Shown here piece by piece: positions 35,004 to 42,931 of a DNA stretch of 43,820 nt (the stretch's first letter is position 1; every line of letters starts with the position of its first letter). Location: assembly GCA_021806095.1 (NCBI GenBank), contig JAJZYD010000005.1, positions 1 to 43,820 of the forward strand, written 5' to 3'. The notes under the pieces were generated by a model, which saw nothing but the letters and a program-made list of their open reading frames with translations, made no database searches and was not told where the DNA came from. The translations under genes and the position numbers were made by a program. The stretch comes from Microcaldota archaeon (lineage in GTDB: Archaea; Micrarchaeota; Micrarchaeia; Micrarchaeales; Micrarchaeaceae).

Positions 35004-35693
35004 TTATACTTTTATTATAGATTCAATATCAAGAAGTTCATTAAGATTTTTTATTTTTATACAATTATTTTTATTTTCTTTGTCTTCTCTATCTATAAGT
35101 ATAGGAATTATACCAGCAGACAGAGCACCCATAATATCTACAAAATAATTGTCGCCAACATATATAATTTCATTTTTATTGCATTTTAATTTATTTATTA
35201 CATAATCAAATACTTTTTTATTTGGTTTTGAAAAACCTATTTTCTGCGAGTAAAATATGTAACTAAAATATGTATTTAATTGTAGTCTTTTCACTTTATC
35301 CAAAATTTCATCTGTGTGATTTGATAATATAATAAGATTATATTTCTTTTTTAGATTTTTTAATACTTTTATTGTTTCTGGATAAATTTTTATTTTCCTG
35401 TTTCTAAAGTTATTTTCGAGTATATTTGCAAGCCTATCAACATCTTGTTTTATACCTAATTTTCTAATTACTAATTTGTTAAAATTTATCCAAAATTCTT
35501 TACTTTTACCACAATAATAATAAATTTTATTAAGTTCTTGTTCTTCTACTTCTTTTAATACTTCTTTTAATTTTAGTTTATCAACAATTATATTTTCTGA
35601 TTTTAATGAATTGTACCATATATCAAATTCTTTTTCTTGATTTTTGATTAGGGTGCCATCAAAATCAAATATCAATGTTGATATCTTGACCAT
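35004..35693 (-). CDS. HAD-superfamily hydrolase
   Basis: A 229-residue haloacid-dehalogenase-type phosphatase. Motif I is FDFDGTL (9-15) with nucleophile D10 and acid/base D12. A helical cap follows (about 18-90). Motif II is LILSNHTDE (about 123-131), motif III lies in FSKPNKKVF, and motif IV is YVGDNYFVDIMGALSAG. All four catalytic motifs are complete, so it should be an active phosphatase of small phosphorylated metabolites; phosphoglycolate or a nucleotide is possible, but the cap does not tell. The first gene of a pair with the CDGSH protein. Confidence 0.85.
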   Translation of the reverse strand: MVKISTLIFDFDGTLIKNQEKEFDIWYNSLKSENIIVDKLKLKEVLKEVEEQELNKIYYYCGKSKEFWINFNKLVIRKLGIKQDVDRLANILENNFRNRKIKIYPETIKVLKNLKKKYNLIILSNHTDEILDKVKRLQLNTYFSYIFYSQKIGFSKPNKKVFDYVINKLKCNKNEIIYVGDNYFVDIMGALSAGIIPILIDREDKENKNNCIKIKNLNELLDIESIIKV

Positions 35694-35810
35694 AAAACAA
35701 CAACCTATAGTTCAACCATTTATATTAATCATATTAAAAATAAAATAAAATTTTATTAATTTATTTTATGAACAAAAGATTTTTATAATAATATAATTTA
35801 CATTTATAAA

Positions 35811-36689
35811 TTATTTATTATTAATTTTATTTTTCTTTTGTAAATTTGATATTTGCGACATTGCTTTTTCAAGTATTTTTGACTGAATTAACTTTTCATT
35901 TTTTATATGATCCTTTATTTCAACATCAATAATAATTCTATACTTGCTGCTTTCAAACGACTCAAGCCCTATTTTGAAATGATTCAATTTTAACTCTTTT
36001 AAAATTTTAGTAAATATTTTTTTTGTTATTGGAAATGATATGCTGTTATCAATTTCAAGTCTTATATTTAGAAACTTGCTCTCCGCCCTACGATGATTAA
36101 CAATCATTGCTTGATTTAACACACCATTTGGAATATAGAATGGAACATTATCGATTCCAATGAGCTTTGTATAAAGGAATCCTATTTCTTCTACTCTTCC
36201 TGAATATCCAGGAAGAAACTCTGAATGGATGAATGTTGGTGGCGAAACTGCATACTGCCATGTGAGTAATGTTATATTATCGCCAAGTTGAAATGGCTTT
36301 GCTATAATTATTGATATTCCAGAAAAAAGATTTCCTAGTGTAGCTTGAGCGGCAAGACCAACTACTATACCTAAGAACCCAAGGCTGACAAGTATACCAA
36401 ATACATTTACATTATAGAAACTAAGCAGTAAAATTATAAGTATTGAATAGGTTATTACTTTAAATAAATCTTTTATTTCTGCTGCCTCATTTTTTATTCC
36501 TTTATAATATATGTATTTGTAAAGGAAATATGAAATAGATTCAATTATTGCAATTCCAAATATTATGATTATGATTATTTCAGCAATTTGAGTATATGGA
36601 TTAATAATCAGGTGCTCGATTAGTGAAGCAGATAATGTGGCTATAATAAGCAATATTAATATTATGTATATAATTGTTTTATTCATCAA
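35811..36689 (-). CDS. MscS-type mechanosensitive ion channel
   Basis: Small-conductance mechanosensitive channel (292 residues) releasing solutes during hypo-osmotic shock. Two N-terminal membrane helices (about 5-27 and 34-60) are followed by the pore-lining helix: LGFLGIVVGLAAQATLGNLF (about 103-122) with its Gly/Ala packing, then SGISIIIAKPFQLGDNI, the family signature, and a beta domain with YIPNGVLNQAMIVN. The C-terminal alpha/beta vestibule ends in a Lys-rich tail. An insert with Pro and aromatic residues (WQYAVSPPTFIHSEFLPGYS) stands in the beta domain where most members have only a short turn. Confidence 0.9.
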   Translation of the reverse strand: MMNKTIIYIILILLIIATLSASLIEHLIINPYTQIAEIIIIIIFGIAIIESISYFLYKYIYYKGIKNEAAEIKDLFKVITYSILIILLLSFYNVNVFGILVSLGFLGIVVGLAAQATLGNLFSGISIIIAKPFQLGDNITLLTWQYAVSPPTFIHSEFLPGYSGRVEEIGFLYTKLIGIDNVPFYIPNGVLNQAMIVNHRRAESKFLNIRLEIDNSISFPITKKIFTKILKELKLNHFKIGLESFESSKYRIIIDVEIKDHIKNEKLIQSKILEKAMSQISNLQKKNKINNK

Positions 36690-36901
36690 GTCGCCAAATT
36701 AAAATCTTTAAATTATTTAATATTAGATTTTTTAACACATAAAGTATAAAAATTATTGTATATTAAGAATCGAAGCAAACTATCTTCACTCATGTAATGG
36801 AACTTCTTTTATATAGCGCCAAATACAATCAAACAACAGAAATATTAATATATTAACATCTAATAATTTAATATTAAAAATATAATATAAAGGTTGCCAT
36901 T

Positions 36902-37240
36902 ATGGAATATGAAGGAAATATACTTTTAGTTATAGGTATAATAATAATCCTTGTGACATTGTACATTGGATATGACTTATATGAAAATATACAACTTAAT
37001 AATATAATTGAGCAGACATCACCAACTTCAACTTCTTCAACAAGCACTATTAATTCCACATTGAACAATATGAACTTAAATATAAATGAAACAATAAAAA
37101 CGAGCACAAATTATTTAATTGAAATTATGCTGCTTTTCTTATTTGCTAGCATAGGCTACAAGATTGCATATTTGGGAATAACAATAAACAAAGGAAAATC
37201 ACAGCAAGCTCCAGGCAAAGATGGACAAGCAGAAAAATAA
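36902..37240 (+). CDS. Small membrane protein with Ser/Thr-rich external loop
   Basis: A 112-residue unknown. The first hydrophobic helix (about 7-24) is followed by an extended segment rich in Ser, Thr and Asn (about 35-75) that contains the N-glycosylation sequons NST and NET. A second helix (about 76-98) and a short basic tail follow. The likely topology is both ends in the cytosol, with a loop outside that could be glycosylated. No family is recognised; the gene stands alone, divergent from the MscS gene. Confidence 0.55.
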   Translation: MEYEGNILLVIGIIIILVTLYIGYDLYENIQLNNIIEQTSPTSTSSTSTINSTLNNMNLNINETIKTSTNYLIEIMLLFLFASIGYKIAYLGITINKGKSQQAPGKDGQAEK

Positions 37241-37467
37241 TATTATAAAAAGCATCATAAATTCTAAAAAAATTAACAATCGCCCTGCAATTGTTTATAA
37301 TACACTTTTGAGTGTTGCAAAAGTTTGTAAAATTTTAATAATCTTTGCTTCGAAAACATAATCTGTCTCAATTCTGTATTTTTGAATAGTATATTGTTAA
37401 TAGATTTATTTTATAGCAATTTTGAACTCTTACACTTTTTAAAACTTCATTATTGAAATTTAGTTTC

Positions 37468-38316
37468 TTATTTATTGATAAGCTTAGGTATTAATTTCCT
37501 AGCGAGTTTTAAGTTAAATATATAATTTATTTGACTAAATGCACTTTCACGCGCAGTTTTTCCAGTTTTCCAAGCTGGCCCATCCGTTATCCAAATAAAC
37601 TTCATTTTATTTGCAGTCGCGTCTTCTTGTAATTTTATATAACTTTGTGCAGTTTCAAGTGGTTTGCTACCAAGCTCATTGAAAAAGTTAACTTCTACAT
37701 ACGCGAATATTTTTCCTTTCTTGTATATTAATATGTCAGATTTCTTATTTCTAATTCCAAATTTGTTTTTGCCTGTTGCTTTTCTTGCATCAATTCCGGC
37801 TTTTAATAATGCCTTTAAAGTTAAATCTTCAAATATTGCTCCAGAACGATTTTTTCTTGCATTAGTATCAGAACCTACTTCTACACCAAGTAAATAGGTA
37901 TATAGATCTTTAATTGTCCCAAGCATCTCAATTATTTTAGTCTTTTTACAAAAGTCCAGTATATCTTCTATTTTACTTTGACTAAAGTTTATGTTTTTGT
38001 AAGTTATATTTCCTTCTGCGTCTATCATTAGTAAGTTAAAATTTTGTTCCCTAGTAGCAACTAGAAATGGTATCACAGCATGGGTTTTTGGATATTTTTT
38101 TAGTATGTGCTCCAAATGTTTAAATCTCTTATCCTTTTCTTTTATTATTACTAATCCGTTCAACAATGAAATCTCATCTAAATATTTCTCTAAGTTTGCA
38201 TATACTTTTTCCCAGTTTACAAAAAATTGTGGCGTCCTATTTGTTTCCAAAAGTGTTTTATAAAAATCTTTAAAGTAAGTTTCCTCTGATTTATACCCAA
38301 ATTCCTTGTAGTTCAT
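37468..38316 (-). CDS. DpnII/MboI-type restriction endonuclease (GATC)
   Basis: Type II restriction enzyme expected to cut unmethylated GATC. The DpnII family signature GVEVGSDTNARKNRSG is at 144-159. The catalytic core of PD-(D/E)XK type is seen as KSDILIY with D194 and VEVNFF with E208; the lysine of the motif is replaced by N210, which is usual for this family. The 282 residues match DpnII (about 288). The start codon's ribosome site AGGTGA is formed by the stop of the methyltransferase gene, four bases away, so the nuclease is made only after the protective enzyme. Confidence 0.9.
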   Translation of the reverse strand: MNYKEFGYKSEETYFKDFYKTLLETNRTPQFFVNWEKVYANLEKYLDEISLLNGLVIIKEKDKRFKHLEHILKKYPKTHAVIPFLVATREQNFNLLMIDAEGNITYKNINFSQSKIEDILDFCKKTKIIEMLGTIKDLYTYLLGVEVGSDTNARKNRSGAIFEDLTLKALLKAGIDARKATGKNKFGIRNKKSDILIYKKGKIFAYVEVNFFNELGSKPLETAQSYIKLQEDATANKMKFIWITDGPAWKTGKTARESAFSQINYIFNLKLARKLIPKLINK

Positions 38317-38320
38317 AATT

Positions 38321-39193
38321 TCACCTATTGCTAATACTACTTATTACTTGCTCCTGTGGTCTAAATAAGCGTATTTGCTTACTTTTCCAGCTTCTGACAA
38401 TTAGTTCAGAAATTTTCTTTCTTCCATTTCCTTTTGAATTTATAGCTCTATTAGCATAAACTTCTTCAATATTGTAGTTAGCGTATAGTTCATGTATTAA
38501 TTTAGTATTTGAATTGCTTAGCATCACGTTGCACCCTTTTGCAACAAGCCCTTTAAATATTTCAGCTAATCTAATTTGATCATTTTCATCAAAGCATTTA
38601 TCTGTATAACCTGTAAAATTAGAAGTTTTAGATAATGGTTGATATGGCGGATCAAAATATATTAAGTCATCTTTCTTTGCATATTTAGTTACCTCAGAAA
38701 AGTCGCAAGCCAAAAGTTCAGCCATTTGTAATGCTTTACTATCTAAAAGCAGTTTTTCCTGATCAACCAAGTTTATATGAGTGTATTTTCCGAAAGGTGC
38801 GTTAAATTTTCCCTGCGAGTTAACTCTATAAAGCCCGTTATAAGCAGTCCTATTTAAATAAATAAACCTCGCTGCACTTTGAATATTATCATTAACTTCT
38901 AAACTTCTTATTTTGTAAAATGCCTCTTTTTCATTTTTATATAGCGGATTTTTAAGTTCATTAATAAGACTAAAAACATTATTTTTTACAATATTATATG
39001 TATTTATGAGTTCAATGTTATAGTCATATAAGTATGCTTTATTTATTAATTTTTTATTATACAATTCAAAGAAAAGCGCACCTCCGCCTAAGAAGGGTTC
39101 ATGATAATTCTTAAATTTAACTAAAGAGTTAACAAGATGTTTAAGTATTTGCCTTTTGCCACCAGCCCATTTAATAAATGGTTTTGCTCTCAT
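38321..39193 (-). CDS. DNA adenine methyltransferase, Dam/DpnM type
   Basis: N6-adenine methyltransferase of the alpha class, protecting GATC from the linked nuclease. KPFIKWAGGKRQIL (4-17) and EPFLGGGALFF (32-42) form the SAM-binding motif, and DPPY is at 181-184. RFIYLNRTAYNGLYRVN (109-125) is typical of Dam-like enzymes. The 290 residues are normal. It lies directly upstream of the DpnII-type nuclease. GATC occurs many times in the surrounding sequence, so the host needs this protection. The genes are less extremely AT-rich in motif regions, and the pair may be acquired. Confidence 0.95.
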   Translation of the reverse strand: MRAKPFIKWAGGKRQILKHLVNSLVKFKNYHEPFLGGGALFFELYNKKLINKAYLYDYNIELINTYNIVKNNVFSLINELKNPLYKNEKEAFYKIRSLEVNDNIQSAARFIYLNRTAYNGLYRVNSQGKFNAPFGKYTHINLVDQEKLLLDSKALQMAELLACDFSEVTKYAKKDDLIYFDPPYQPLSKTSNFTGYTDKCFDENDQIRLAEIFKGLVAKGCNVMLSNSNTKLIHELYANYNIEEVYANRAINSKGNGRKKISELIVRSWKSKQIRLFRPQEQVISSISNR

Positions 39194-39251
39194 AATTTAC
39201 ACTAATAATAATTAATATTACATTAATTTATAAAATTTTCTTTTAATGATA

Positions 39252-39617
39252 TTATATATAACAGAATTTAAATATTTGTGGTTTTTCAGCACGCTCAAAA
39301 TTGAGTTTTAATCTACTATTGCCTGTAATGACTACAGCAACATCTGACTTTATCTGCACTATCTTCTGGAAGCTCTTCCACTTTATCAGGCCGTGATGGT
39401 CGTATTCTATAGCTACACGAAATTTCCCTCTCCTAACAATTAGGTCTATCCTCCCAGCTCTGCCTGATTTGTCTTTTATTTTTAATATTGGATACTCTCT
39501 CGTTGTATAGAACTTATGCTTCCTAAATGCACGTTCTATTTGGTTAACTGTTTCATTGTGTTCCAGTTCTGGTTTGGCATCTTTAAATACGTCCTCTATA
39601 ACTTTTGATACGAGCAA
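39252..39617 (-). CDS. Putative PD-(D/E)XK-like nuclease, start unclear
   Basis: A 121-residue protein with a restriction-nuclease-like core: a conserved-looking helix with E41 before it, GRIDLIV with D58, and VAIEYD with E71 and D73 where a lysine is usual; a following HHGLIKWKSFQK helix and VAVVIT strand complete the pattern. The only conventional start is TTG 39617, without a good ribosome site. The same frame stays open 23 codons further up to the TAA that ends the preceding 112-residue gene, and those codons look coding (WPRDIWVFSVKHQNRVVLG). The gene may thus be the tail of a longer protein or start at a non-AUG codon. It is upstream of the methyltransferase by 58 bases. Confidence 0.5.
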   Translation of the reverse strand: MLVSKVIEDVFKDAKPELEHNETVNQIERAFRKHKFYTTREYPILKIKDKSGRAGRIDLIVRRGKFRVAIEYDHHGLIKWKSFQKIVQIKSDVAVVITGNSRLKLNFERAEKPQIFKFCYI

Positions 39618-39686
39618 ACCTAATACTACTCTGTTTTGATGTTTTACACTAAAGACCCAAATGTCTCTTGGCCAACCAGTTTTCCC

Positions 39687-40025
39687 TTAGATTCCATGAC
39701 CAACATCTTTAGTGTACTCCTTCAATGCAGCATTCAGACAATTCTTTATGTCAATAGTTTCACCTTCATCATAGAAGCCTATATCGAACCCTACATCAAT
39801 GAGCGTGCCTTTCATTTTTTCAATAGATTCAACGGCAATATACACGAGTGCGTGCTGTTCAGTACCTTTCTCGTATACTATGTCAACGCTGGTTTCATCC
39901 TTTATCACCTTTACATCTGAGTATATACCCTCTTCCATGAGCTTTTGGCGAACCAGCAAAGCAAGCTTCTCGGCTTGCTTCATCGCCATATTTCCGTGTT
40001 TCTTGAACATATCTTCTTGGCTCAT
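39687..40025 (-). CDS. Unknown protein of the accessory island
   Basis: A 112-residue cytosolic protein, not recognised. The start is helical (MSQEDMFKKHGNMAMKQAEKLALLVRQKL), then strand-like segments follow (DVKVIKDETSVDIVYE, HALVYIAVES, IDVGFDIGFYDEG) and a last helix. A good GGGGAG stands three bases before the ATG. It starts 8 bases after the 282-residue gene and ends in a TAA beyond which the same frame runs into the nuclease-like gene, so the three are translated from one message. Charge pattern and size fit a partner or regulatory subunit; nothing more can be said. Confidence 0.6.
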   Translation of the reverse strand: MSQEDMFKKHGNMAMKQAEKLALLVRQKLMEEGIYSDVKVIKDETSVDIVYEKGTEQHALVYIAVESIEKMKGTLIDVGFDIGFYDEGETIDIKNCLNAALKEYTKDVGHGI

Positions 40026-40033
40026 ATTCTCCC

Positions 40034-40882
40034 CTATTCTGTTCCAATTCCATAAACTTCCATTATCCTTTTTTGTATCAATATCGCAGCCTTTTCTCTA
40101 ATCAATAATAGTTCACTATTTCTTGATAAATCAGTCGCAAAAGTGGCAATAGCGTGGATGTCGGTAGAATTTTCTGCCGCGTGTTTTAATCTGTTATAGA
40201 GTTTTCTCCAATTTCCTATTTTTGTGGTGTCCACATCTATCTGCTGGCTTAGGTATTCATCAAAGTTAGAACTCTCTCTCCTGATACCATCATAGTTCGT
40301 TACTATCTCTAAGGAATCAAAGAGGTGTTTGAACCTTATGTAAGAAATGAAGCTTGACATTGCGGTTTCATATTCGAGAAGCGCCAATTTTATATTTGTC
40401 TTTTTTATGTCTTCGTCAAAAGCTAGCATGTGCGCATTTGTACTTTGAATAAAAGTTAGAGAACGATTGATTTGAGCCTCTGTAATATTTTCTTCAAATG
40501 GTTCTGGTGCCATAAATGGATATGGAATAGTAGTTGTAAACCCCCGAATCCTATCATTTAGCGTTATGTTTCCAGTTCGCATTATTGGATAAGTGCTACT
40601 ATTGTTTTGCCACGGAAAGGCTATGCGTGATAATATACCTCGTTTTAAGTTTAAGTTTATAGCTAATAGTAAATCGTCTACATATAGGTTAGCACTTGCC
40701 ATATCATTAACATTTAGCTGTATGCTTGATTCTAACTTGTATGCATCTCCGTAATCTGATTGAAAATGCCCTAGTGTAAGCTTTCTATTATCGATTATTG
40801 AAACGCTCCCTACGGTTGACATTCTCCCGGGCTCGTTCAGTATATCGTGAAGGAACACCATTTTTTCTACTACCACATTCAC
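40034..40882 (-). CDS. Unknown protein with beta-rich front and HEPN-like helical end
   Basis: A 282-residue protein with no clear family. Residues 1-125 alternate like beta strands (VGSVSIIDNRKLTLG, ANLYVDDLLLAINLNL, TGNITLNDRIRG). The remainder is helical and recalls HEPN domains: SSFISYIRFKHLFDSLEIV (about 176-194), then KIGNWRKLYNRLKHAAEN (about 222-239) with Arg and His near each other as in the RNase R...H motif. Such N-terminal domain plus HEPN arrangements occur in abortive-infection proteins, but this is inference. It is first in the run of genes leading to the restriction-modification pair. The GTG start overlaps the stop of a 14-codon leader frame. Confidence 0.6.
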   Translation of the reverse strand: MNVVVEKMVFLHDILNEPGRMSTVGSVSIIDNRKLTLGHFQSDYGDAYKLESSIQLNVNDMASANLYVDDLLLAINLNLKRGILSRIAFPWQNNSSTYPIMRTGNITLNDRIRGFTTTIPYPFMAPEPFEENITEAQINRSLTFIQSTNAHMLAFDEDIKKTNIKLALLEYETAMSSFISYIRFKHLFDSLEIVTNYDGIRRESSNFDEYLSQQIDVDTTKIGNWRKLYNRLKHAAENSTDIHAIATFATDLSRNSELLLIREKAAILIQKRIMEVYGIGTE

Positions 40883-40923
40883 ACCTTTATCAGCAAATAC
40901 TCATCTTTATTCTCAGCAATCAT
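40879..40923 (-). CDS. 14-codon leader ORF overlapping the island's first gene
   Basis: ATG 40921-40923 has a near-ideal GGAGG seven bases upstream, better than any other site in the island. The frame reads MIAENKDEYLLIKV and stops at TGA, which overlaps the GTG start of the 282-residue gene (GTGA). It may serve translational coupling. Alternatively a frameshift would join it to the next gene: LLIKV followed by NVVVEK would make one continuous strand. The sequence alone cannot tell these apart. Confidence 0.45.
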   Translation of the reverse strand: MIAENKDEYLLIKV

Positions 40924-41146
40924 CTTATTTCCTCCATTAAACTTTCATATAATTTACTTAACATTATAAATATATTATACTTCTGTTTCTTATCCACATT
41001 GGCCAAAACAAAAATTTTTTTTATTGAGGTATGTGTTTTGTAGGATCTTCACAACTACTTATAAACATCAATAAAATTACTTATATATAAATCTTTTTAT
41101 TAAGTAAAATATTTGATTGTTAAATTTTTTTAACTTTTTTTTATTT
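40924..41146. promoter_or_regulatory. Promoter region of the accessory island
   Basis: Upstream of the leader ORF on the minus strand are AT runs with TATA-like TATAATATATTTATAATG (about 40963-40980), 40 or so bases before the leader ATG. Further right the sequence is poly-T/A and featureless up to the small frame at 41147. No operator-like repeat or controller gene site is evident. Confidence 0.35.
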
Positions 41147-41323
41147 TTAATTTTTTTTCTGTTTCTTTACTCTCACAAAGGCAAAATTAACAACAAAAGT
41201 GATACTCAAAACATTAATTAGGGTAATAAATTTATCAACACAATCACCAAAAGGAATATCAGTTAAATAGATAATATCCAACTTTAGAGCAGATAGCAAT
41301 CTTAATGTATTAGATATACTCAA
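41147..41323 (-). CDS. Possible small ORF or gene remnant after the ABC operon
   Basis: A 58-codon frame starting at TTG 41321-41323, ten bases after the permease stop. It reads like a protein: LRLLSALKLDIIYL, DCVDKFITLINVLSITFVVN (a membrane-like stretch) and a basic end VRVKKQKKN. No ATG, no good ribosome site and no family. In DNA this AT-rich a stop-free run of this kind is unusual but not conclusive. It may be a tiny membrane protein or the tail of a decayed gene. Confidence 0.3.
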   Translation of the reverse strand: MSISNTLRLLSALKLDIIYLTDIPFGDCVDKFITLINVLSITFVVNFAFVRVKKQKKN

Positions 41324-41332
41324 CTTCTATTT

Positions 41333-42124
41333 TTATCCACCACCGCTTGTGTAGAATTTGAGCAGCCACATTGTAGTTTTATAAAAGATATATGATAATA
41401 TAATTGCAAATACCGCCAGCACAAATACAAGACTATAGTCTATTTTAGTAAACAAAAGTTCTGCAGGATAAAATGATGCCAATCCTATTGGAAGGAGTAA
41501 TGTGAACAGCAGTATACCTGCTAAACTATATATTGTAAGAGGATACTGTGATGCGGTACCTAAGATACTTATAATCCATTGGATATAGTTTCCACTCTTA
41601 AAAAGTACATAAGAGAGCACAGATATCAATATAAAGAACATTATTATTGCAACAGTACCGAGTGCAAACATAAAAAAGGCAGTTGCTATAGCTAGTATAT
41701 TTGTTTGTGTATTAATGAGTCCATATATGATAAGCACCAATGCACTAATCATAGAACTGATTCGTACCTCCCACCCCATTCTTGATATTATCATAAATAT
41801 GGGATTGTATGGTTTCAAAAGGAGCTGATCAAAGCTACCATTCCTCATATAATTCACAAGATTCCATGGATTAAGCACATAACCTAATGTTCCTATCATC
41901 AAATTTGAAAACCCGGCAAGCGCCAATAGTTGATAGTATGTCCAACCATTTATACCATTTGATACATTGTAGATGATGCTTATACTTATGAATCCAACTA
42001 TAATTGGGAAAGAAGCTATAAGAAGCCACAAAACCCACTGAGTTCTGTATACCATATCTTTTTTCCAGTTATAGCGCTGCATTAGAAAGAATGCATGTAT
42101 ATATCTACTTATTGATTGCAACAT
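41333..42124 (-). CDS. ABC-2 family transporter permease (second)
   Basis: Membrane subunit of an ABC exporter (263 residues, about six helices). It belongs by look to the DUF990/ABC2_membrane_6 type group: an N-terminal short cytosolic part, a helix, then the conserved loop LVNYMRNGSFDQLLLKPYNP (about 87-106) with its Gly-x-x-Asp-x-x-Leu-x-x-Pro core, and a closing helix followed by a Gly-rich end. Its ATG directly follows the stop of the other permease (TGAATG), so the two are translated in tandem and probably form a heterodimer. The substrate is unknown. Confidence 0.82.
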   Translation of the reverse strand: MLQSISRYIHAFFLMQRYNWKKDMVYRTQWVLWLLIASFPIIVGFISISIIYNVSNGINGWTYYQLLALAGFSNLMIGTLGYVLNPWNLVNYMRNGSFDQLLLKPYNPIFMIISRMGWEVRISSMISALVLIIYGLINTQTNILAIATAFFMFALGTVAIIMFFILISVLSYVLFKSGNYIQWIISILGTASQYPLTIYSLAGILLFTLLLPIGLASFYPAELLFTKIDYSLVFVLAVFAIILSYIFYKTTMWLLKFYTSGGG

Positions 42125-42931
42125 TCAAACACCAACTGCATTTATAACTTTATTCACTTTTGTCCATGTGAACTTGGCAAGTACAAAAAGTATCAATACC
42201 CACACAAATCCAATTGCTAAGGCCTGTATAGCGGCTGCTGTGCTGATCAAACCAATAATCGTTGCTATAGGTACATAACATGTGATAGGAAATGGAGTCA
42301 ACATAAGTATTGCTGTAATAGTCTTTGGATAAAACATCAACGGAACAAAACTACCATTAGCAATTTCAAATATCCAAAACACAGCGCTTTCTATACCATA
42401 AATATTAGTCAGATACATCGACAATGAACCTATCATAAATCCTATGAGATTTACTATAATATATGCAACTGCAACCTGTCCTGCAAATATAACCATAGTG
42501 AGCGGTGACACTATCATGTGTGAGAGTGCAAGTATTAAAATCAATATTGGTATAGTGCCAAAACATAAAAATATTAGATCCCTAGGCAACACTCCTAAGA
42601 ATAGTTGGATTGCAAAGCTTATTGGCCTTATCATAAAACTAATTATACTACCATTTTCTACACTATTCTGAAATTGATCAATTATCTCAGGATCAGTATT
42701 AATTTCAATAAGAGCCGCAGTCATGAAAAAGTATGCAGTCATTACACTTAAGGACAGACCATGAATTGTAGATGTTCCAGAGAAATAATATACTGTTGCC
42801 CATACAATTATAAGAACAAGTGAAGAAGAAAATCGCAGTATTAATGAAAGTACCATTTGGGCTCTATAAACGATTTCCTGTTTGAAATTGATGACTAAAA
42901 CCGAGAGATATGGTGAAATCTTACTAGACAT
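42125..42931 (-). CDS. ABC-2 family transporter permease (first)
   Basis: Membrane subunit paired with the preceding one (268 residues, six helices). The same loop element is seen as FQNSVENGSIISFMIRPISF (about 84-103), and the long hydrophobic segments LIFLCFGTIPILILILAL and AVAYIIVNLIGFMIGSL follow. The frame opens at GTG 42940, but ATG 42931 has GAGGTG six bases upstream and is preferred. It overlaps the end of the ATPase gene by eight bases. With the other two genes it makes a complete exporter. Confidence 0.82.
   Translation of the reverse strand: MSSKISPYLSVLVINFKQEIVYRAQMVLSLILRFSSSLVLIIVWATVYYFSGTSTIHGLSLSVMTAYFFMTAALIEINTDPEIIDQFQNSVENGSIISFMIRPISFAIQLFLGVLPRDLIFLCFGTIPILILILALSHMIVSPLTMVIFAGQVAVAYIIVNLIGFMIGSLSMYLTNIYGIESAVFWIFEIANGSFVPLMFYPKTITAILMLTPFPITCYVPIATIIGLISTAAAIQALAIGFVWVLILFVLAKFTWTKVNKVINAVGV

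Noticed and set aside
37241-37467. Possible box C/D guide RNA between the membrane protein and the DpnII gene
   Set aside because: A short hairpin (ACACT-TTTG-AGTGT) is present, but no convincing C box and D box pair could be placed.
39687-39689. Stop recoding as selenocysteine or pyrrolysine
   Set aside because: The codon is TAA, which is not used for either amino acid.
39636-40101. Plus-strand frames across the 112-residue unknown gene
   Set aside because: The minus frame has good ribosome sites and close operon spacing with its neighbours; the plus frames are hydrophobic shadows without start signals.
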